Source: Mycetohabitans rhizoxinica HKI 454 (lineage in GTDB: Bacteria > Pseudomonadota > Gammaproteobacteria > Burkholderiales > Burkholderiaceae). Taken from it: DNA of 64,000 bases. Under the pieces are notes generated by a model. That model was given only the letters and a program-made list of their open reading frames with translations. It was not told where the DNA came from and searched no databases. Shown here piece after piece: positions 10,421 to 19,901 of this stretch. The stretch is from positions 593,881 to 657,880 of the forward strand of contig NC_014718.1 of NCBI RefSeq assembly GCF_000198775.1, read 5' to 3'. How positions within the stretch are numbered: position 1 is the first letter of the stretch; each line of letters begins with the position of its first letter. A program made the translations under genes and the position numbers.

Positions 10421-11500
10421 TCACGCCAGCCACTGCCCGAACGCGCGCAGCAGCCGGTCCATGTCATGCGCCGTCAGATTGCCCATCGTCGAGATGCGGA
10501 ACAACTCGGCCGACAAGCCGCCCTGCCCCGCATAAATGACGAATCCATGCAGCTTCAATGCATCGTGCAACTGGGCGTAGTCGATCTTCGGTGGCAAGCG
10601 GTACGCGCGCAGCACGACAGACGATTCCTGCGGCGACAGTACGCCATCCACGCCTAGTCGCGCCAAGCCGTCGCGCACTTGTTCGGCCAGCTTGCGATAA
10701 CGCGCATGACGCTCGCGCCAGCCGCCCTCGTCCTCCAGCTCGCGCAGTGCCTCGACCAGCGCGTAATACGCGTGCACCGACGGCGTGAACGGTGTATTGC
10801 GCTCGTCCTGCAAGCGCGCCAGCCGCCCGAGGTCCAGGTAAAACGCCCGGCTTGCCGCGTCGGCTAGCGCCGCGCGACGCACCACGACGAATGATGCCCC
10901 GGGCACCCCATGCAAGCATTTGTTCGCTGTCGCCGCGACCGCGACGAGCGCAGGGTCGGCAAAGTCGATGGCCTCCGCGCCGAAGCTGCTGACGCCATCC
11001 AGCAGTACGCCGACGCCGCGTGCGCGGCATGCGGCAAGCACGCCACCGAGTTCGTTCAAGCGGCCCGTGGTCGTCTCATGGTGCACCAGCGCAACGTGGG
11101 TGAACGGCCGTTGCGCACGCGCTGCGTCATCCAGCCGCGCCGCCAACGCCTGGACGTCGGGCGCGTCGATCCATCGATGCGCAGCTACCTCGTGGTCAAT
11201 CCGATAGTGACGTGCAATGTGCGTGATACGCTCGCCATATACACCGTTCTCGACCACCAGCAAGCGGCCATGCTCGGGTACCAACGCGGCAACCATGCTC
11301 TCCACCGCGCCCGTGCCCGACGCAGTCATCAGGACTGCTTGCCATTCGGCTGAGTCAAGCGCATAGACGCCCACCAACCGTTCGCGCGCCTCTTGCTGCA
11401 AATCGTAGAATTCGGGCTCGCGATGGCACAGGTCGGGCTGCAGCAAGCTCTGTCGTACGCGCTCCGTCAGCGTGACCGGCCCCGGGTTCAGTAATAGCAT
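10421..11500 (-). CDS. phnW: 2-aminoethylphosphonate--pyruvate transaminase
   Basis: This is a fold-type I PLP aminotransferase of the PhnW family (359 aa). It starts with [15 protein letters not shown], and the PLP lysine sits in the ATANKCLHGVPGASFVVV segment. In a catabolic setting PhnW degrades AEP. Here it follows PEP mutase and phosphonopyruvate decarboxylase, so it most likely runs in the biosynthetic direction, turning phosphonoacetaldehyde into AEP. Its ATG overlaps the upstream stop by one base (TGATG). A 38-residue upstream extension of the frame overlaps the previous gene and is rejected. Confidence 0.9.
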   Translation of the reverse strand: MLLLNPGPVTLTERVRQSLLQPDLCHREPEFYDLQQEARERLVGVYALDSAEWQAVLMTASGTGAVESMVAALVPEHGRLLVVENGVYGERITHIARHYRIDHEVAAHRWIDAPDVQALAARLDDAARAQRPFTHVALVHHETTTGRLNELGGVLAACRARGVGVLLDGVSSFGAEAIDFADPALVAVAATANKCLHGVPGASFVVVRRAALADAASRAFYLDLGRLARLQDERNTPFTPSVHAYYALVEALRELEDEGGWRERHARYRKLAEQVRDGLARLGVDGVLSPQESSVVLRAYRLPPKIDYAQLHDALKLHGFVIYAGQGGLSAELFRISTMGNLTAHDMDRLLRAFGQWLA

Positions 11501-12669
11501 CAGCGGCCTCCCGCATACTGTGCGATGTGGTTCATCAAACGCTTCTTCACTTGCTCTGGCGTCACGCACGGTCGTGGCAGGTTCTCTGACGAGCCGGGCC
11601 GTATTTTGATACACGCGAAACGTGGACCGTCGCCAAGCGGCTCGGCGTTGAAAACCCGCCGCAGCACACCGAGATCGTCCCCGTCAATCACGAGCCCGTA
11701 CCCGCACGCCGCGGCCACGCCCGCGAACGACATGCCAGGTGATACGCTCGCCTGGCCACCGGTCGAATCGTGCACGCCGTTGTCTAGCACGATATGCACG
11801 AGGTTGGATGCCCCATAAGCGCCCAGCGTCGCAAACGCGCCCATGCGCATCAACGCGGCCCCATCGCCATCGAGCGCCACCACGCGCAGGTCAGGCCGCG
11901 CCAGCGCGAGTCCGAGCGCGATCGTCATCACGCAACCCATCGAGCCAACCATGTACAACTGGTTTGGCCGGTCGTGCAGCGCATACAGTTCGCGACCACA
12001 GAAACCGGTGGACGCCAATACCACGCTGCCCTGCACCGGTGTTGCGTCGATCACCGCACGCAGTACGTCGCTGCGCGACGGCAATCCTTCACGCGTCACG
12101 CCGCGTAGCATCGATTCGATCGGCACCGCCGCGCGCCGTGCGCGGGCCGTGGCGCCGCGCAGCGGATAGGGTGCGACGCTCCCCTTCTGCATGACCAGCG
12201 CATAGGGCCGACCGGTGGCGTCCATATGCGCGATCGCTCGGTCCAGCGCCGCACGGATACTGCCTGCGTCGGTCGGAAAAGTCTCCCATGGAATCTCCAT
12301 CGTCTGGAGCATGACCGGGGTGATCGGCCCCATCAACGCGTGCTGCGGCTCATCAGCCACGCCTGGCTGGCCACGCCAGGTGATGACCAACAACTGCGGC
12401 AGCCGGAACGTCCAAGTCAGCGAAGTCAGCGGACTGACGGCGTTGCCGAGCCCGGAGTTCTGCATCATCGTGACACCGCGCCGGCCAGCCAGCGTCGCGC
12501 CTGCAATCAGCGCCACCGCATCACCCTCGTTTGCTGCACTCAGGTAATGCAGCGACGGCGCCTGCAACACGTAGTTGATGAAAGGCGTCAAGAACGAGCA
12601 CGGCACACCCGCGTACCAGTCAAATCCGCGTTCGCGCGCCGCGTCGACGAACTGCGCCGCGTCAATCAT
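11500..12669 (-). CDS. ppd: Phosphonopyruvate decarboxylase
   Basis: This ThDP-dependent decarboxylase (389 aa) converts phosphonopyruvate into phosphonoacetaldehyde, the step that pulls the unfavourable PEP mutase reaction forward. The N-terminus [30 protein letters not shown] is in the family pattern. The C-terminal half has the ThDP motif starting [16 protein letters not shown] and ending in [12 protein letters not shown]. The start at 12669 overlaps the end of the upstream PEP mutase gene by 8 bp, showing tight coupling. Confidence 0.92.
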   Translation of the reverse strand: MIDAAQFVDAARERGFDWYAGVPCSFLTPFINYVLQAPSLHYLSAANEGDAVALIAGATLAGRRGVTMMQNSGLGNAVSPLTSLTWTFRLPQLLVITWRGQPGVADEPQHALMGPITPVMLQTMEIPWETFPTDAGSIRAALDRAIAHMDATGRPYALVMQKGSVAPYPLRGATARARRAAVPIESMLRGVTREGLPSRSDVLRAVIDATPVQGSVVLASTGFCGRELYALHDRPNQLYMVGSMGCVMTIALGLALARPDLRVVALDGDGAALMRMGAFATLGAYGASNLVHIVLDNGVHDSTGGQASVSPGMSFAGVAAACGYGLVIDGDDLGVLRRVFNAEPLGDGPRFACIKIRPGSSENLPRPCVTPEQVKKRLMNHIAQYAGGR

Positions 12670-14356
12670 TGCCGCCTCCGGCGCTCGCCTCCGCGATCGG
12701 GACCTGCGTATGGGCGAAATCCGCCGCCCGGCGAAAATCGTCCAGGTCATTAACGCCACGCCAGTGTCCATGCACATATTGCACTTCGATCTGCTCACCG
12801 GCATCAACCAGCGCATTGAGCAGCGCCGGCATGTCCAGTGAATCGAAGTCGCCGCGCTCGCGCAGCGTCGCAAAAATACGCTGAAGTTTCTCGCGTCCTT
12901 CACCATGCACGCCCAGCAGGCCAATCCAGCGCCCGTGCGGCGCCGTGCCATCCGGCGCGGTTGCCTCGCTGCTCACGCGCCGCAGCACGACCTTCTGCCC
13001 GAACAGGCCCCGGTCGTCGCCACTGGAGCAGTACGCGAAATCGCGCACGCTCTGGTTGGTCGGCTGCGTCTGCGACGAATCGACGATCACGCAAAAGTGT
13101 GCATCGCTTTCGACCAGGTCGTGCAGGATATAGCTGCGAAACAATAGATCACCATACGAGATGACGGTATCGTGCTCGAACGCCTGCGTCGCACACGCGA
13201 GCGACGCCAGCTCGCCGGTCGTCTCGTGCCGCTCGTTGACCACCAGGCGAATGCCCGCCGTGTCGATCGCATCGGCACGGTAGCCGCCCACGACCGTGAT
13301 ATCGTTCACGCCCTGCTTCTTGAAGCCATCGACGAGCCAGCGTAGCAACGGCTTACCCGCGATGGGCAACATCACCTTGGGCCGCTGCGCGGTGACCGCC
13401 TCCAGTCCACGCCCCCGGCTCGCGGCCAGCACGAGCGCCGTGCGCGGTGCGCGTGCGGTCAGATAGACGCGCTCGGCGGCCGAATATTCGTCCGCGCCTT
13501 GCAAGCGGAAAATCTCATTGACCGACGCGACCCGGTCCTCGACGCCGACCAGCGTCTCGCTGTCGTGAATTTCCTTGGCGACGGCCTGCATCGCCGATGT
13601 AGCCGCGCGTATCAAGTGATTCGCCCAAATCACGACGCTGATACCCGCATTGCGGAAGACCTGCGTCGGCGTACTGTAGTACTTCGTCGGCACGATCACC
13701 AACGGAGCACGATGGGCCCATTCACGCGCAAATGCCACGATTTCGTCGGCTCGCGCCAGCTTGCTGTGGATCAGAATCGCATCGGCCCCGGCCGCATGAT
13801 ACGCCTCGGCGCGGCGCAGCGCCTCGTCCATGCCCCAACCGGCAATCAACGCCTCGACCCGCGCGACAATCGAAAAGTCCGGGTCGCCCTGCGAATCCTT
13901 GCCGGCCTTGATCTTGCCGCAGAACTCGTCAACGTCCGCTAGCGGCTGCCGTTCGCCGCCGATGAAGCTGTTGGTCTTCGGGAATTGCTTGTCCTCGATG
14001 CACACGCCGGCCACGCCGCGCTGCTCCAGCTTTTTGACCAGCCGCCGCACGTTGTTGAAATTGCCGTAGCCGGTATCGCCGTCAAGCAGAATCGGTAGGT
14101 CGCTCGCATCGACCATGAATTCCAGCGTGTCGACCACCTGTGTCCAGCTCGCCTCATTATTGTCGCGCACGCCGTATTGCGCCGAGATCGCTAGGCCCGA
14201 CGCCCAAATGGCGTCAAAGCCCGCTTCGCGCACGATCCGCGCGGACAGCCCGTTGTGCGCCTCCATCATGAATTCCAGCTTATCGGAGGTCAGCATGCGG
14301 CGCAGCCGCGCCGCACGGCTTGGCGCGCGTGCGACAAAGGTATCGGGGGCGTTCAT
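12662..14356 (-). CDS. PEP mutase fused to a nucleotidyltransferase domain
   Basis: The N-terminal domain (about residues 15-300) is phosphoenolpyruvate mutase, which forms the C-P bond. It shows [19 protein letters not shown], the Mg-binding [10 protein letters not shown] and the diagnostic [11 protein letters not shown] loop. The C-terminal domain (about 300-540) is an NTP-transferase fold beginning [16 protein letters not shown], followed by [21 protein letters not shown] and ISYGDLLF. Such fusions occur in phosphonate pathways that activate a phosphonate as a nucleotide conjugate. The glycine-rich loop is unusual (AASRGRG where AAGxGxR is usual). The start at [10 protein letters not shown] (14356) is preferred over the open upstream frame, which overlaps the preceding gene. 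Confidence 0.92.
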   Translation of the reverse strand: MNAPDTFVARAPSRAARLRRMLTSDKLEFMMEAHNGLSARIVREAGFDAIWASGLAISAQYGVRDNNEASWTQVVDTLEFMVDASDLPILLDGDTGYGNFNNVRRLVKKLEQRGVAGVCIEDKQFPKTNSFIGGERQPLADVDEFCGKIKAGKDSQGDPDFSIVARVEALIAGWGMDEALRRAEAYHAAGADAILIHSKLARADEIVAFAREWAHRAPLVIVPTKYYSTPTQVFRNAGISVVIWANHLIRAATSAMQAVAKEIHDSETLVGVEDRVASVNEIFRLQGADEYSAAERVYLTARAPRTALVLAASRGRGLEAVTAQRPKVMLPIAGKPLLRWLVDGFKKQGVNDITVVGGYRADAIDTAGIRLVVNERHETTGELASLACATQAFEHDTVISYGDLLFRSYILHDLVESDAHFCVIVDSSQTQPTNQSVRDFAYCSSGDDRGLFGQKVVLRRVSSEATAPDGTAPHGRWIGLLGVHGEGREKLQRIFATLRERGDFDSLDMPALLNALVDAGEQIEVQYVHGHWRGVNDLDDFRRAADFAHTQVPIAEASAGGGND

Positions 14357-14376
14357 GAATTCAACCAGCTCCTGTC

Positions 14377-15153
14377 TCAACGTGATGCGTTCGTGCTCGC
14401 CACGACCACCGGCTGCAGCAAGGGCAGTACCTGCGTTCGCGCGCGCTCGACATCCGCGGCAAAATCGATTTCGATCCATGGCGCACCGGTCACGTCGGCC
14501 GCTTCGAAGACATGGCTGCGCTCGAGCAGCAGGTCCCGCAGCGCTTCCTCGTGTGGCAAGTTCGCGCGGCCGCTGCCGACATAGTCGGCAGCGATCTGCG
14601 CCAGACGTTGCGCGGCCCCCTCAGTCAGGCGGAAGAACCCCACCGACTCGCCCATCGTGTCGTATCGCAGGTCGGCCGCGACCTGCTTGCGCAACTCGAT
14701 GGGCACCCCGTCGCGCAAGCACAGCTTGACTGGTTCGTCGCCCGGCTCGACATCACGATCAATCAGCAACCGGTTCACATGCTTGCCGGCCACCAGCGGC
14801 GCCATGATACGCTCGTCATACAGCACGTCGGCATCCATCAGCAACACATCCCCACCCGCGCACAGCGCGTCGGATACCACGTGCACCGTCAGCACGCTGC
14901 CCAACTCGTAATCCGGGTTAAGCACGATGCGCGGCGGCGGCGCCCAACCCAGGCGCAGCAACTCGGCCTCGATCGTCTCGTGGTGAAAGCCTAGGGCCAA
15001 TACGATTTCGCCCACACCGACCGCCCTGAGCAACTGCAAATGGCGCTCGAGCAGTGTCATGCCGTCGAACTGTAGCAGGCATTTGGGCAACTGCTTGTTC
15101 TCGGGCTGGACCAAGCGCAGGCCGCGGCCCGCAGCGAGAATAATGGCGCGCAT
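14377..15153 (-). CDS. Nucleotidyltransferase (CTP:phosphocholine/AEP type)
   Basis: This 258-aa single-domain NTP transferase begins [14 protein letters not shown], with [18 protein letters not shown] completing the nucleotide-binding signature and [11 protein letters not shown] giving the metal-binding Asp. It resembles the LicC-like or PntC-like cytidylyltransferases that make CDP- or CMP-activated headgroups. Next to PEP mutase and a CDP-alcohol phosphotransferase, the most natural substrate is AEP or a hydroxylated AEP. A second, fused nucleotidyltransferase domain follows in the next gene, so which domain activates what is open. Confidence 0.8.
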   Translation of the reverse strand: MRAIILAAGRGLRLVQPENKQLPKCLLQFDGMTLLERHLQLLRAVGVGEIVLALGFHHETIEAELLRLGWAPPPRIVLNPDYELGSVLTVHVVSDALCAGGDVLLMDADVLYDERIMAPLVAGKHVNRLLIDRDVEPGDEPVKLCLRDGVPIELRKQVAADLRYDTMGESVGFFRLTEGAAQRLAQIAADYVGSGRANLPHEEALRDLLLERSHVFEAADVTGAPWIEIDFAADVERARTQVLPLLQPVVVASTNASR

Positions 15154-15239
15154 TGATACTCCCGTGTGATTCTTCTACGGCTGTTGATTTGCAGATCCGG
15201 GCGAGGCGCCCAAATCGACGCGTTGCGCTACCCGACACA

Positions 15240-16241
15240 CTAGTCGGCTGCCGGCATGCGCACAGCACGGCGGCGTTGCCAGCGATGCTCGGAAAAATGC
15301 AGGTACACCAGCCCCGGCACGCCAAGCAGGATCTCGCGGGCGCGCTTGGCTAGCGACAGCGCGAGGGCCGTGTCCGGCGGCAAGCCGACCAGCGGCGCAA
15401 GCAGCAAGTACCCGCCCTCCTGCACCCCAAGCGAGCCCGGGATCATGAACGCTGCGCCGCGGATGGCCTGCCCGATGCTCTCGAGCAACAGTGCGTCGCC
15501 CCAGCCGACCGGATGTCCAATCAGCTTTAGGATCAGCCAGACTTCCCCGGTGCCAACGATCCAGCCGGACAGGCTCAATGCGAAGCTTACCGCCACCGCA
15601 CGCGGCTGCCGATACAGCGCGGCCACGTGCGCATCCACCGCATCGGCGCGATCGAAAAGCGCTGACCAGTCGCGTCGCGCCGACAGCTTGGACATCACGC
15701 GCGATAGCCGCCCGAACAAGCGCCGCCGTTGCGCCATGTAAAAACCGTACAGCAGCAGCGCAAAGCCCGTGCTCGCAGCCAGCAACGGCGTGCGCAGATT
15801 GTCAAGTGCACCATGCGCCGCATCAGCCGCGAACACGGCCAGGCCCAGCAACGCAAACACAACTTGCGCGATCGTTTGCCACGTCGTGCTGACGGTAATC
15901 ACCGCCGCCGATTCCGGTAGCGACAATCGACGCTGCGCCAGATGCCGCACCATCAGCAACGGCCCGCCGATCTGGCCGGCCGGCAGTAAGCTGTTGACCG
16001 ATTCGCCGGCCCAGCGCGTCAGCACTGCGTCACCGATCGTCACGCCGCCGCGGTCACCCGCCAGCACACGGATCGCCGCCGCATCGAGCACCACTGGCAA
16101 ACCATGGAACGCGGCTACGAGCAGCAAGCCGAAGCCGGCAGCCGACAACGCGGCCATCAACGGTGCGATACCCTGCCATGCCAGTAGCGCGACGAACAGC
16201 GACGCGCCGATCGTCAACGAAATCCACGCTGCACGTGTCAT
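15240..16241 (-). CDS. HpnL-like / UPF0104 multi-helix membrane protein
   Basis: This 333-aa integral membrane protein has about seven to eight hydrophobic helices and the signature SVNSLLPAGQIGGPLLMVRHL, plus MIPGSLGVQEGGYLLL near the C-terminus. These are typical of the lysylphosphatidylglycerol-synthase membrane-domain family that includes the hopanoid-associated HpnL. It lacks the soluble aminoacyl-transferase domain of MprF. The start at 16241 is eight bases after the oxygenase stop; the longer open frame overlaps that gene. A flippase or lipid-handling role in the phosphonolipid or hopanoid path is inferred from context. Confidence 0.78.
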   Translation of the reverse strand: MTRAAWISLTIGASLFVALLAWQGIAPLMAALSAAGFGLLLVAAFHGLPVVLDAAAIRVLAGDRGGVTIGDAVLTRWAGESVNSLLPAGQIGGPLLMVRHLAQRRLSLPESAAVITVSTTWQTIAQVVFALLGLAVFAADAAHGALDNLRTPLLAASTGFALLLYGFYMAQRRRLFGRLSRVMSKLSARRDWSALFDRADAVDAHVAALYRQPRAVAVSFALSLSGWIVGTGEVWLILKLIGHPVGWGDALLLESIGQAIRGAAFMIPGSLGVQEGGYLLLAPLVGLPPDTALALSLAKRAREILLGVPGLVYLHFSEHRWQRRRAVRMPAAD

Positions 16242-16249
16242 GTGCGTGT

Positions 16250-17032
16250 TCACTTGCCGGCCCACTGCCGGAATACTTGCCGGAAACCGAAGTAGGCGAT
16301 CGCGTCCTTCATGTTCGATACGAACCGCTGGAGCCGCCCCATGCTCGGATCGGTCACGTACTCGAATGTCAACGATACGCGCCTCTCGTTCACGCCCAGC
16401 GGCGTGATCCGATGCTGCAGCTTGTCTCCATCGAAAAAGACCAGCCCGCCGGGCGGCAACTGCACTGCCGCCTCGACGACGGGCAGGCCCGGCTCGCGAG
16501 TGTGCAGCCGGTATTCCAGCTTGCACGACGATTCGTCAACCACGCCCAGCAGCAGCGTGTACCGCTGGCCATGGTAGTACGACGTATCGTAGTGCCAGCC
16601 GATATGATCGCCGGGCTTGGTATAGAAGTAGAGTGCGTATGCATGAGGATCCGTGTCGGGACAGGCCATTAGGCGGTCTCCGCACAGTGCCTCCAGCCAG
16701 CGAATCAACGCCGGCGAACGATACAATTGGGCGATCACCGGTGCAAGCCGGTCGATCGTATGCCTGCTGACACTGCCGCCTTGCTTGTGCCCAGGCAGGT
16801 AGTTGCGATTCACTTCGCCGTCGACCCGGCGCACCGCGTCCACCAGCCGGGTGGTCATGTCCGGCGCCAAGAATGTGTCGAGGAACAAGAACGCGCCCTG
16901 CTCGCCGAACGTCTCGCGCAGCCGCTCGGTATCGAGCGTCGCGATACGCTCGTGCATCGACGCGTCCACTATCGTGCTGCACTGATGTCCGACGCCCGCG
17001 CCGTCGCGGGCCAGCCCGGCCGTGGCATTCAT
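16250..17032 (-). CDS. Fe(II)/2-oxoglutarate-dependent oxygenase
   Basis: This 260-aa protein has the double-stranded beta-helix oxygenase pattern: the metal-binding HxD in IGWHYDTSYYHG, a later His in DKLQHRITPLG and the 2-oxoglutarate-binding Arg shortly after (NERRVSLTFEY). The start at 17032 overlaps the stop of the phosphotransferase gene as ATGA. In a phosphonate operon an oxygenase of this class could hydroxylate AEP (as PhnY does in catabolism) or modify the lipid product. The substrate cannot be read from sequence. Confidence 0.85.
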   Translation of the reverse strand: MNATAGLARDGAGVGHQCSTIVDASMHERIATLDTERLRETFGEQGAFLFLDTFLAPDMTTRLVDAVRRVDGEVNRNYLPGHKQGGSVSRHTIDRLAPVIAQLYRSPALIRWLEALCGDRLMACPDTDPHAYALYFYTKPGDHIGWHYDTSYYHGQRYTLLLGVVDESSCKLEYRLHTREPGLPVVEAAVQLPPGGLVFFDGDKLQHRITPLGVNERRVSLTFEYVTDPSMGRLQRFVSNMKDAIAYFGFRQVFRQWAGK

Positions 17033-17724
17033 GGCGCCGAGCCGCAATGGCTCGCCGCGGCAGTCTGCGTGCCCCGTCGCATCGTGCGGCGGTAGTCAAG
17101 CGCGACCCACGCCGCGAACAGCGGCGCGCCGATTGCCGCCACCAACAGGAACGGCGTCACGCCATCCAGCAACGTGACCAACGGCAGCAGGTAAAGTACG
17201 TCCTCGGTTTCGAAGCCGGCCAAAAACGCCTGGCGCGTGCCAGCCTTGCCCGCACGCTGCTCGATGCGCATGCGCAAGAAGAAAATCAATGCCACGGCGA
17301 GGCCGGCCACCCAACCGAGCCACACGGGCACCGCCGGCAGCGACGCGTGTGCATCGGCGGGGACACCCAACCCCATGCCGACGAACAACCCGATTGTGAC
17401 CAGCGCGTCTGCCGCCAGGTCGTAGAAGTGGCCCAGCCGACTCGATTTACCGCTGATGCGGGCCAACTCGCCGTCCGTATGGTCGACGAAATTGGACAAC
17501 ACGATCAGCAACGCGCCGACGTTGGCCCAGCCGTATCCGCCGGCGGCCAGCGCCGCCGCGCCGGCCAAGCCGATCAACAGGCGCAGCGTCGTCAGGTGGT
17601 TCGGCGTGACCGAGGTGTCTTTCAGGGGCATCACGAGCCGGCGAGCGAGCCGTGCATCCCATTGCCGAGGCGGCGCTGGCATGTCGGATGACGTCCCGAA
17701 TGCCATGTTCTGTCTTTTTTCCAT
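17029..17724 (-). CDS. CDP-alcohol phosphatidyltransferase
   Basis: This membrane enzyme carries the complete family motif D-G-x2-A-R-x8-G-x3-D-x3-D, seen as DGELARISG followed by GHFYDLAAD. Several hydrophobic helices follow. Enzymes of this family transfer a phospho- or phosphono-alcohol from a CMP-activated donor to an acceptor such as diacylglycerol. As first gene of the phosphonate operon it is the likely step that joins the activated phosphonate to a lipid. The start is uncertain: 17724 (MEKRQNMAFG) is chosen, 17706 is possible, and the frame stays open to 17778. Confidence 0.85.
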   Translation of the reverse strand: MEKRQNMAFGTSSDMPAPPRQWDARLARRLVMPLKDTSVTPNHLTTLRLLIGLAGAAALAAGGYGWANVGALLIVLSNFVDHTDGELARISGKSSRLGHFYDLAADALVTIGLFVGMGLGVPADAHASLPAVPVWLGWVAGLAVALIFFLRMRIEQRAGKAGTRQAFLAGFETEDVLYLLPLVTLLDGVTPFLLVAAIGAPLFAAWVALDYRRTMRRGTQTAAASHCGSAP

Positions 17725-17837
17725 CCCGGAAATATATCCCTTCTGTGCGCCCATTGCAGTCCAGGGCCACGTACGCAACGCGGCGATGCCGAGGGGAACC
17801 CCAGATTGACTAGGTTTCGGCTGGGTTCACCACAGGT

Positions 17838-17860
17838 TTATCCACAGAAACTGTTGATAA
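17838..17860 (+). other. Consensus DnaA box plus a near-consensus copy
   Basis: TTATCCACA at 17838-17846 matches the DnaA consensus exactly. A second site in opposite orientation (TGTTGATAA, complement TTATCAACA) lies at 17852-17860. They fall upstream of the phosphonate operon's first gene, in a 210-bp gap. No dnaA, dnaN or AT-rich unwinding region is nearby, so this is not proposed as an origin; DnaA-linked regulation or DnaA titration is possible. Confidence 0.35.
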
Positions 17861-17937
17861 CTTTTACCCCTATTCGGCCAACATTGTTATGCTTCGCCCC
17901 ACGACTTGACATCCGGCCAAACTCGATGTAGCCGTCA

Positions 17938-19711
17938 TCACAGATGGCCCGACGCGCTGGTGGCATCGACGCCCACCCCGGTCGCGGCGCTCGTCATCCG
18001 CGACAGCACGTGCGCGGTCATGCCGCGCGCCAACTCGCTATCCCCAATAAACACGGTGCCGACTCGCTCTGATTCGAGCAACGCGGCCTCGTCGTCGTTA
18101 TCGGTGCACAACACCGCTTCGATAGACGGGTTCAGCGTGCGGGCTGTATCGACGATCTTGCGAACATCGAAGGTGTCCGGCAACGTCACCACCAGCATTC
18201 CGGCGCGTGCGACGTGCGCCTGCACCAGCACCATCGGATCGGACGCGTCGCCGCACACAGCGGGCACCTGCTCGGCGCGCAGCTTCTCGACGATATCGCG
18301 ATGCTGTTCGGCCACCACATAGGGGATCCGATGCATGGCCAGCGTCTGCGCGACACGGCGGCCGACCCGGCCATAGCCGACGATCACGACTTGGCCGGTC
18401 AGGTGCGCCTGCGGCACCGTCATCGGCAGCGCGGCGAGCGGATCTTCGCGGCATTCCATCCGTCGCGCCAGGCTGGAACGATTACGGATCCATGCCTGCG
18501 CCGGCTCGATCGCGGCGAACACGAGCGAATTCAACGCAATGGAGATCAGCGAGCCGGCCAAGATCAAGTCCTGCCCCTCTTTCGGCAACAAGCCGAGCGA
18601 CATCCCTAGTCCGGCCAGGATGAACGAGAACTCGCCGATTTGCGCAAGGCTCGCGCCGACGGTCAACGCGCTATTCAGCGGATAGCGGAAGGCGAGCACC
18701 AGCGCCACCGCCGCCACTGTCTTGCCGACCATGATGATCGCGACCACGCCGAGCACGTGTAACGGCGCGTTGATCAGCACATGAGGATCGAACAGCATGC
18801 CGACCGATACGAAGAACAGTACCGAGAACGCATCGCGCAACGGCAACGTTTGGTCCGCCGCGCGATGGCTGAACTCGGACTCGCGCATCATCATGCCAGC
18901 GAAGAATGCGCCCAGCGCGAACGACACATCGAACAGACGTGCCGAGCCGTACGCCACGCCCACTGCGGCGACAATCACGCACAATGTGAAATAGCTCGCG
19001 CGAACCGGTGCGGGCCACCAGGAACAACAGGCGCGGGAACACCCGGCGGCCAACCACCAGCATCAGTGCGATGAAGGCGGCGACCTTCGCGAACGTTACG
19101 CCAACCATTGCCCACAGGCTGGGCTGCGGCGCGGCGGCGCGCGCCTGCGTCAATTCCGCACCATGGTTGCCGTCCAACGAGCCGCCAAGCAGGCCAGCCA
19201 ACGGTGGAAGCAACACCAGCACGAGCACCATGACCAGGTCCTCGACGACCAGCCAACCGACCGCAATACGGCCGTTGGCCGAATCAAGCTGGCCGCGCGC
19301 CTCCAGCGCACGCAGCAACACAACGGTGCTGGCCACCGATAGCGCCAGCCCGAAGACGAGTGACACGCCAATCGGCCAGCCCCACCACATCGCCGTGGCC
19401 ATGCCGAGCGCCGTCGCCACCGCGATCTGGACGATTGCGCCGGGCACGGCGATGCGCTTGACGGCCAGCAGGTCGTCGAGCGAGAAATGCAGGCCGACGC
19501 CGAACATCAGCAGCATCACACCGATCTCGGAAAGCTGGCCAGCAAGCGCCACGTCGCCGACAAAACCCGGCGTCGCAGGTCCGCACAGCACGCCGGCCAA
19601 CAGGTAACCGACGAGCGGCGGCATCCTAAACCACGACGCGGCGTAGCCGAGGATCATCGCGAGCCCGAGCCCGGTTGCGATCAGGGTGATGAGGCTGATG
19701 TCGTGAGGCAT
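17938..19711 (-). pseudogene. Kef/YbaL-type monovalent cation:H+ antiporter, frameshifted
   Basis: Two overlapping frames together encode one CPA2 antiporter. The first part (from 19711, MPHDISLITLIATG, AAGGAG five bases upstream) covers about nine membrane helices. Its frame breaks after VARTGSRELF. The second frame continues with LCVIVAAVGVAYGSARLFDVSFALGAFFAGM and ends in a TrkA-N NAD-binding domain (GQVVIVGYGRVGRRVAQTL). One extra base in the AAA run at 18989-18991 explains the break; removing it restores an approximately 590-aa protein. Either a real inactivating mutation or a sequencing error. The intact protein would exchange K+ or Na+ for protons. Confidence 0.85.
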
Positions 19712-19901
19712 GCGACTCCTTCAAAAATCCGGGGATAAGCTTACAAAAGCCTTAATGATACGGGAGCTTAACGTCTCTATGGCGATCGACGTGCTAGAAA
19801 TGGCTGGAATTACGCACAAAAATGACGCGCGATGGGCTGGCCGAGCACCGTGCCCGGCGCGTCGAGTAAAATTGCCGTCCCATCTCAATCAGGGCAGCAG
19901 T

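Noticed and set aside
10421-11500. PhnW read as part of AEP degradation
   Set aside because: No phosphonoacetaldehyde hydrolase (PhnX) or dehydrogenase (PhnY/PhnA) partner is present, while PEP mutase and decarboxylase are directly coupled to it.
15240-16241. Annotation as MprF lysylphosphatidylglycerol synthase
   Set aside because: Only the membrane domain is present; the soluble aminoacyl-transferase domain is absent.
17838-17860. DnaA boxes considered as a replication origin
   Set aside because: Only two boxes, no dnaA, dnaN, parA or gidA gene and no AT-rich unwinding element nearby.
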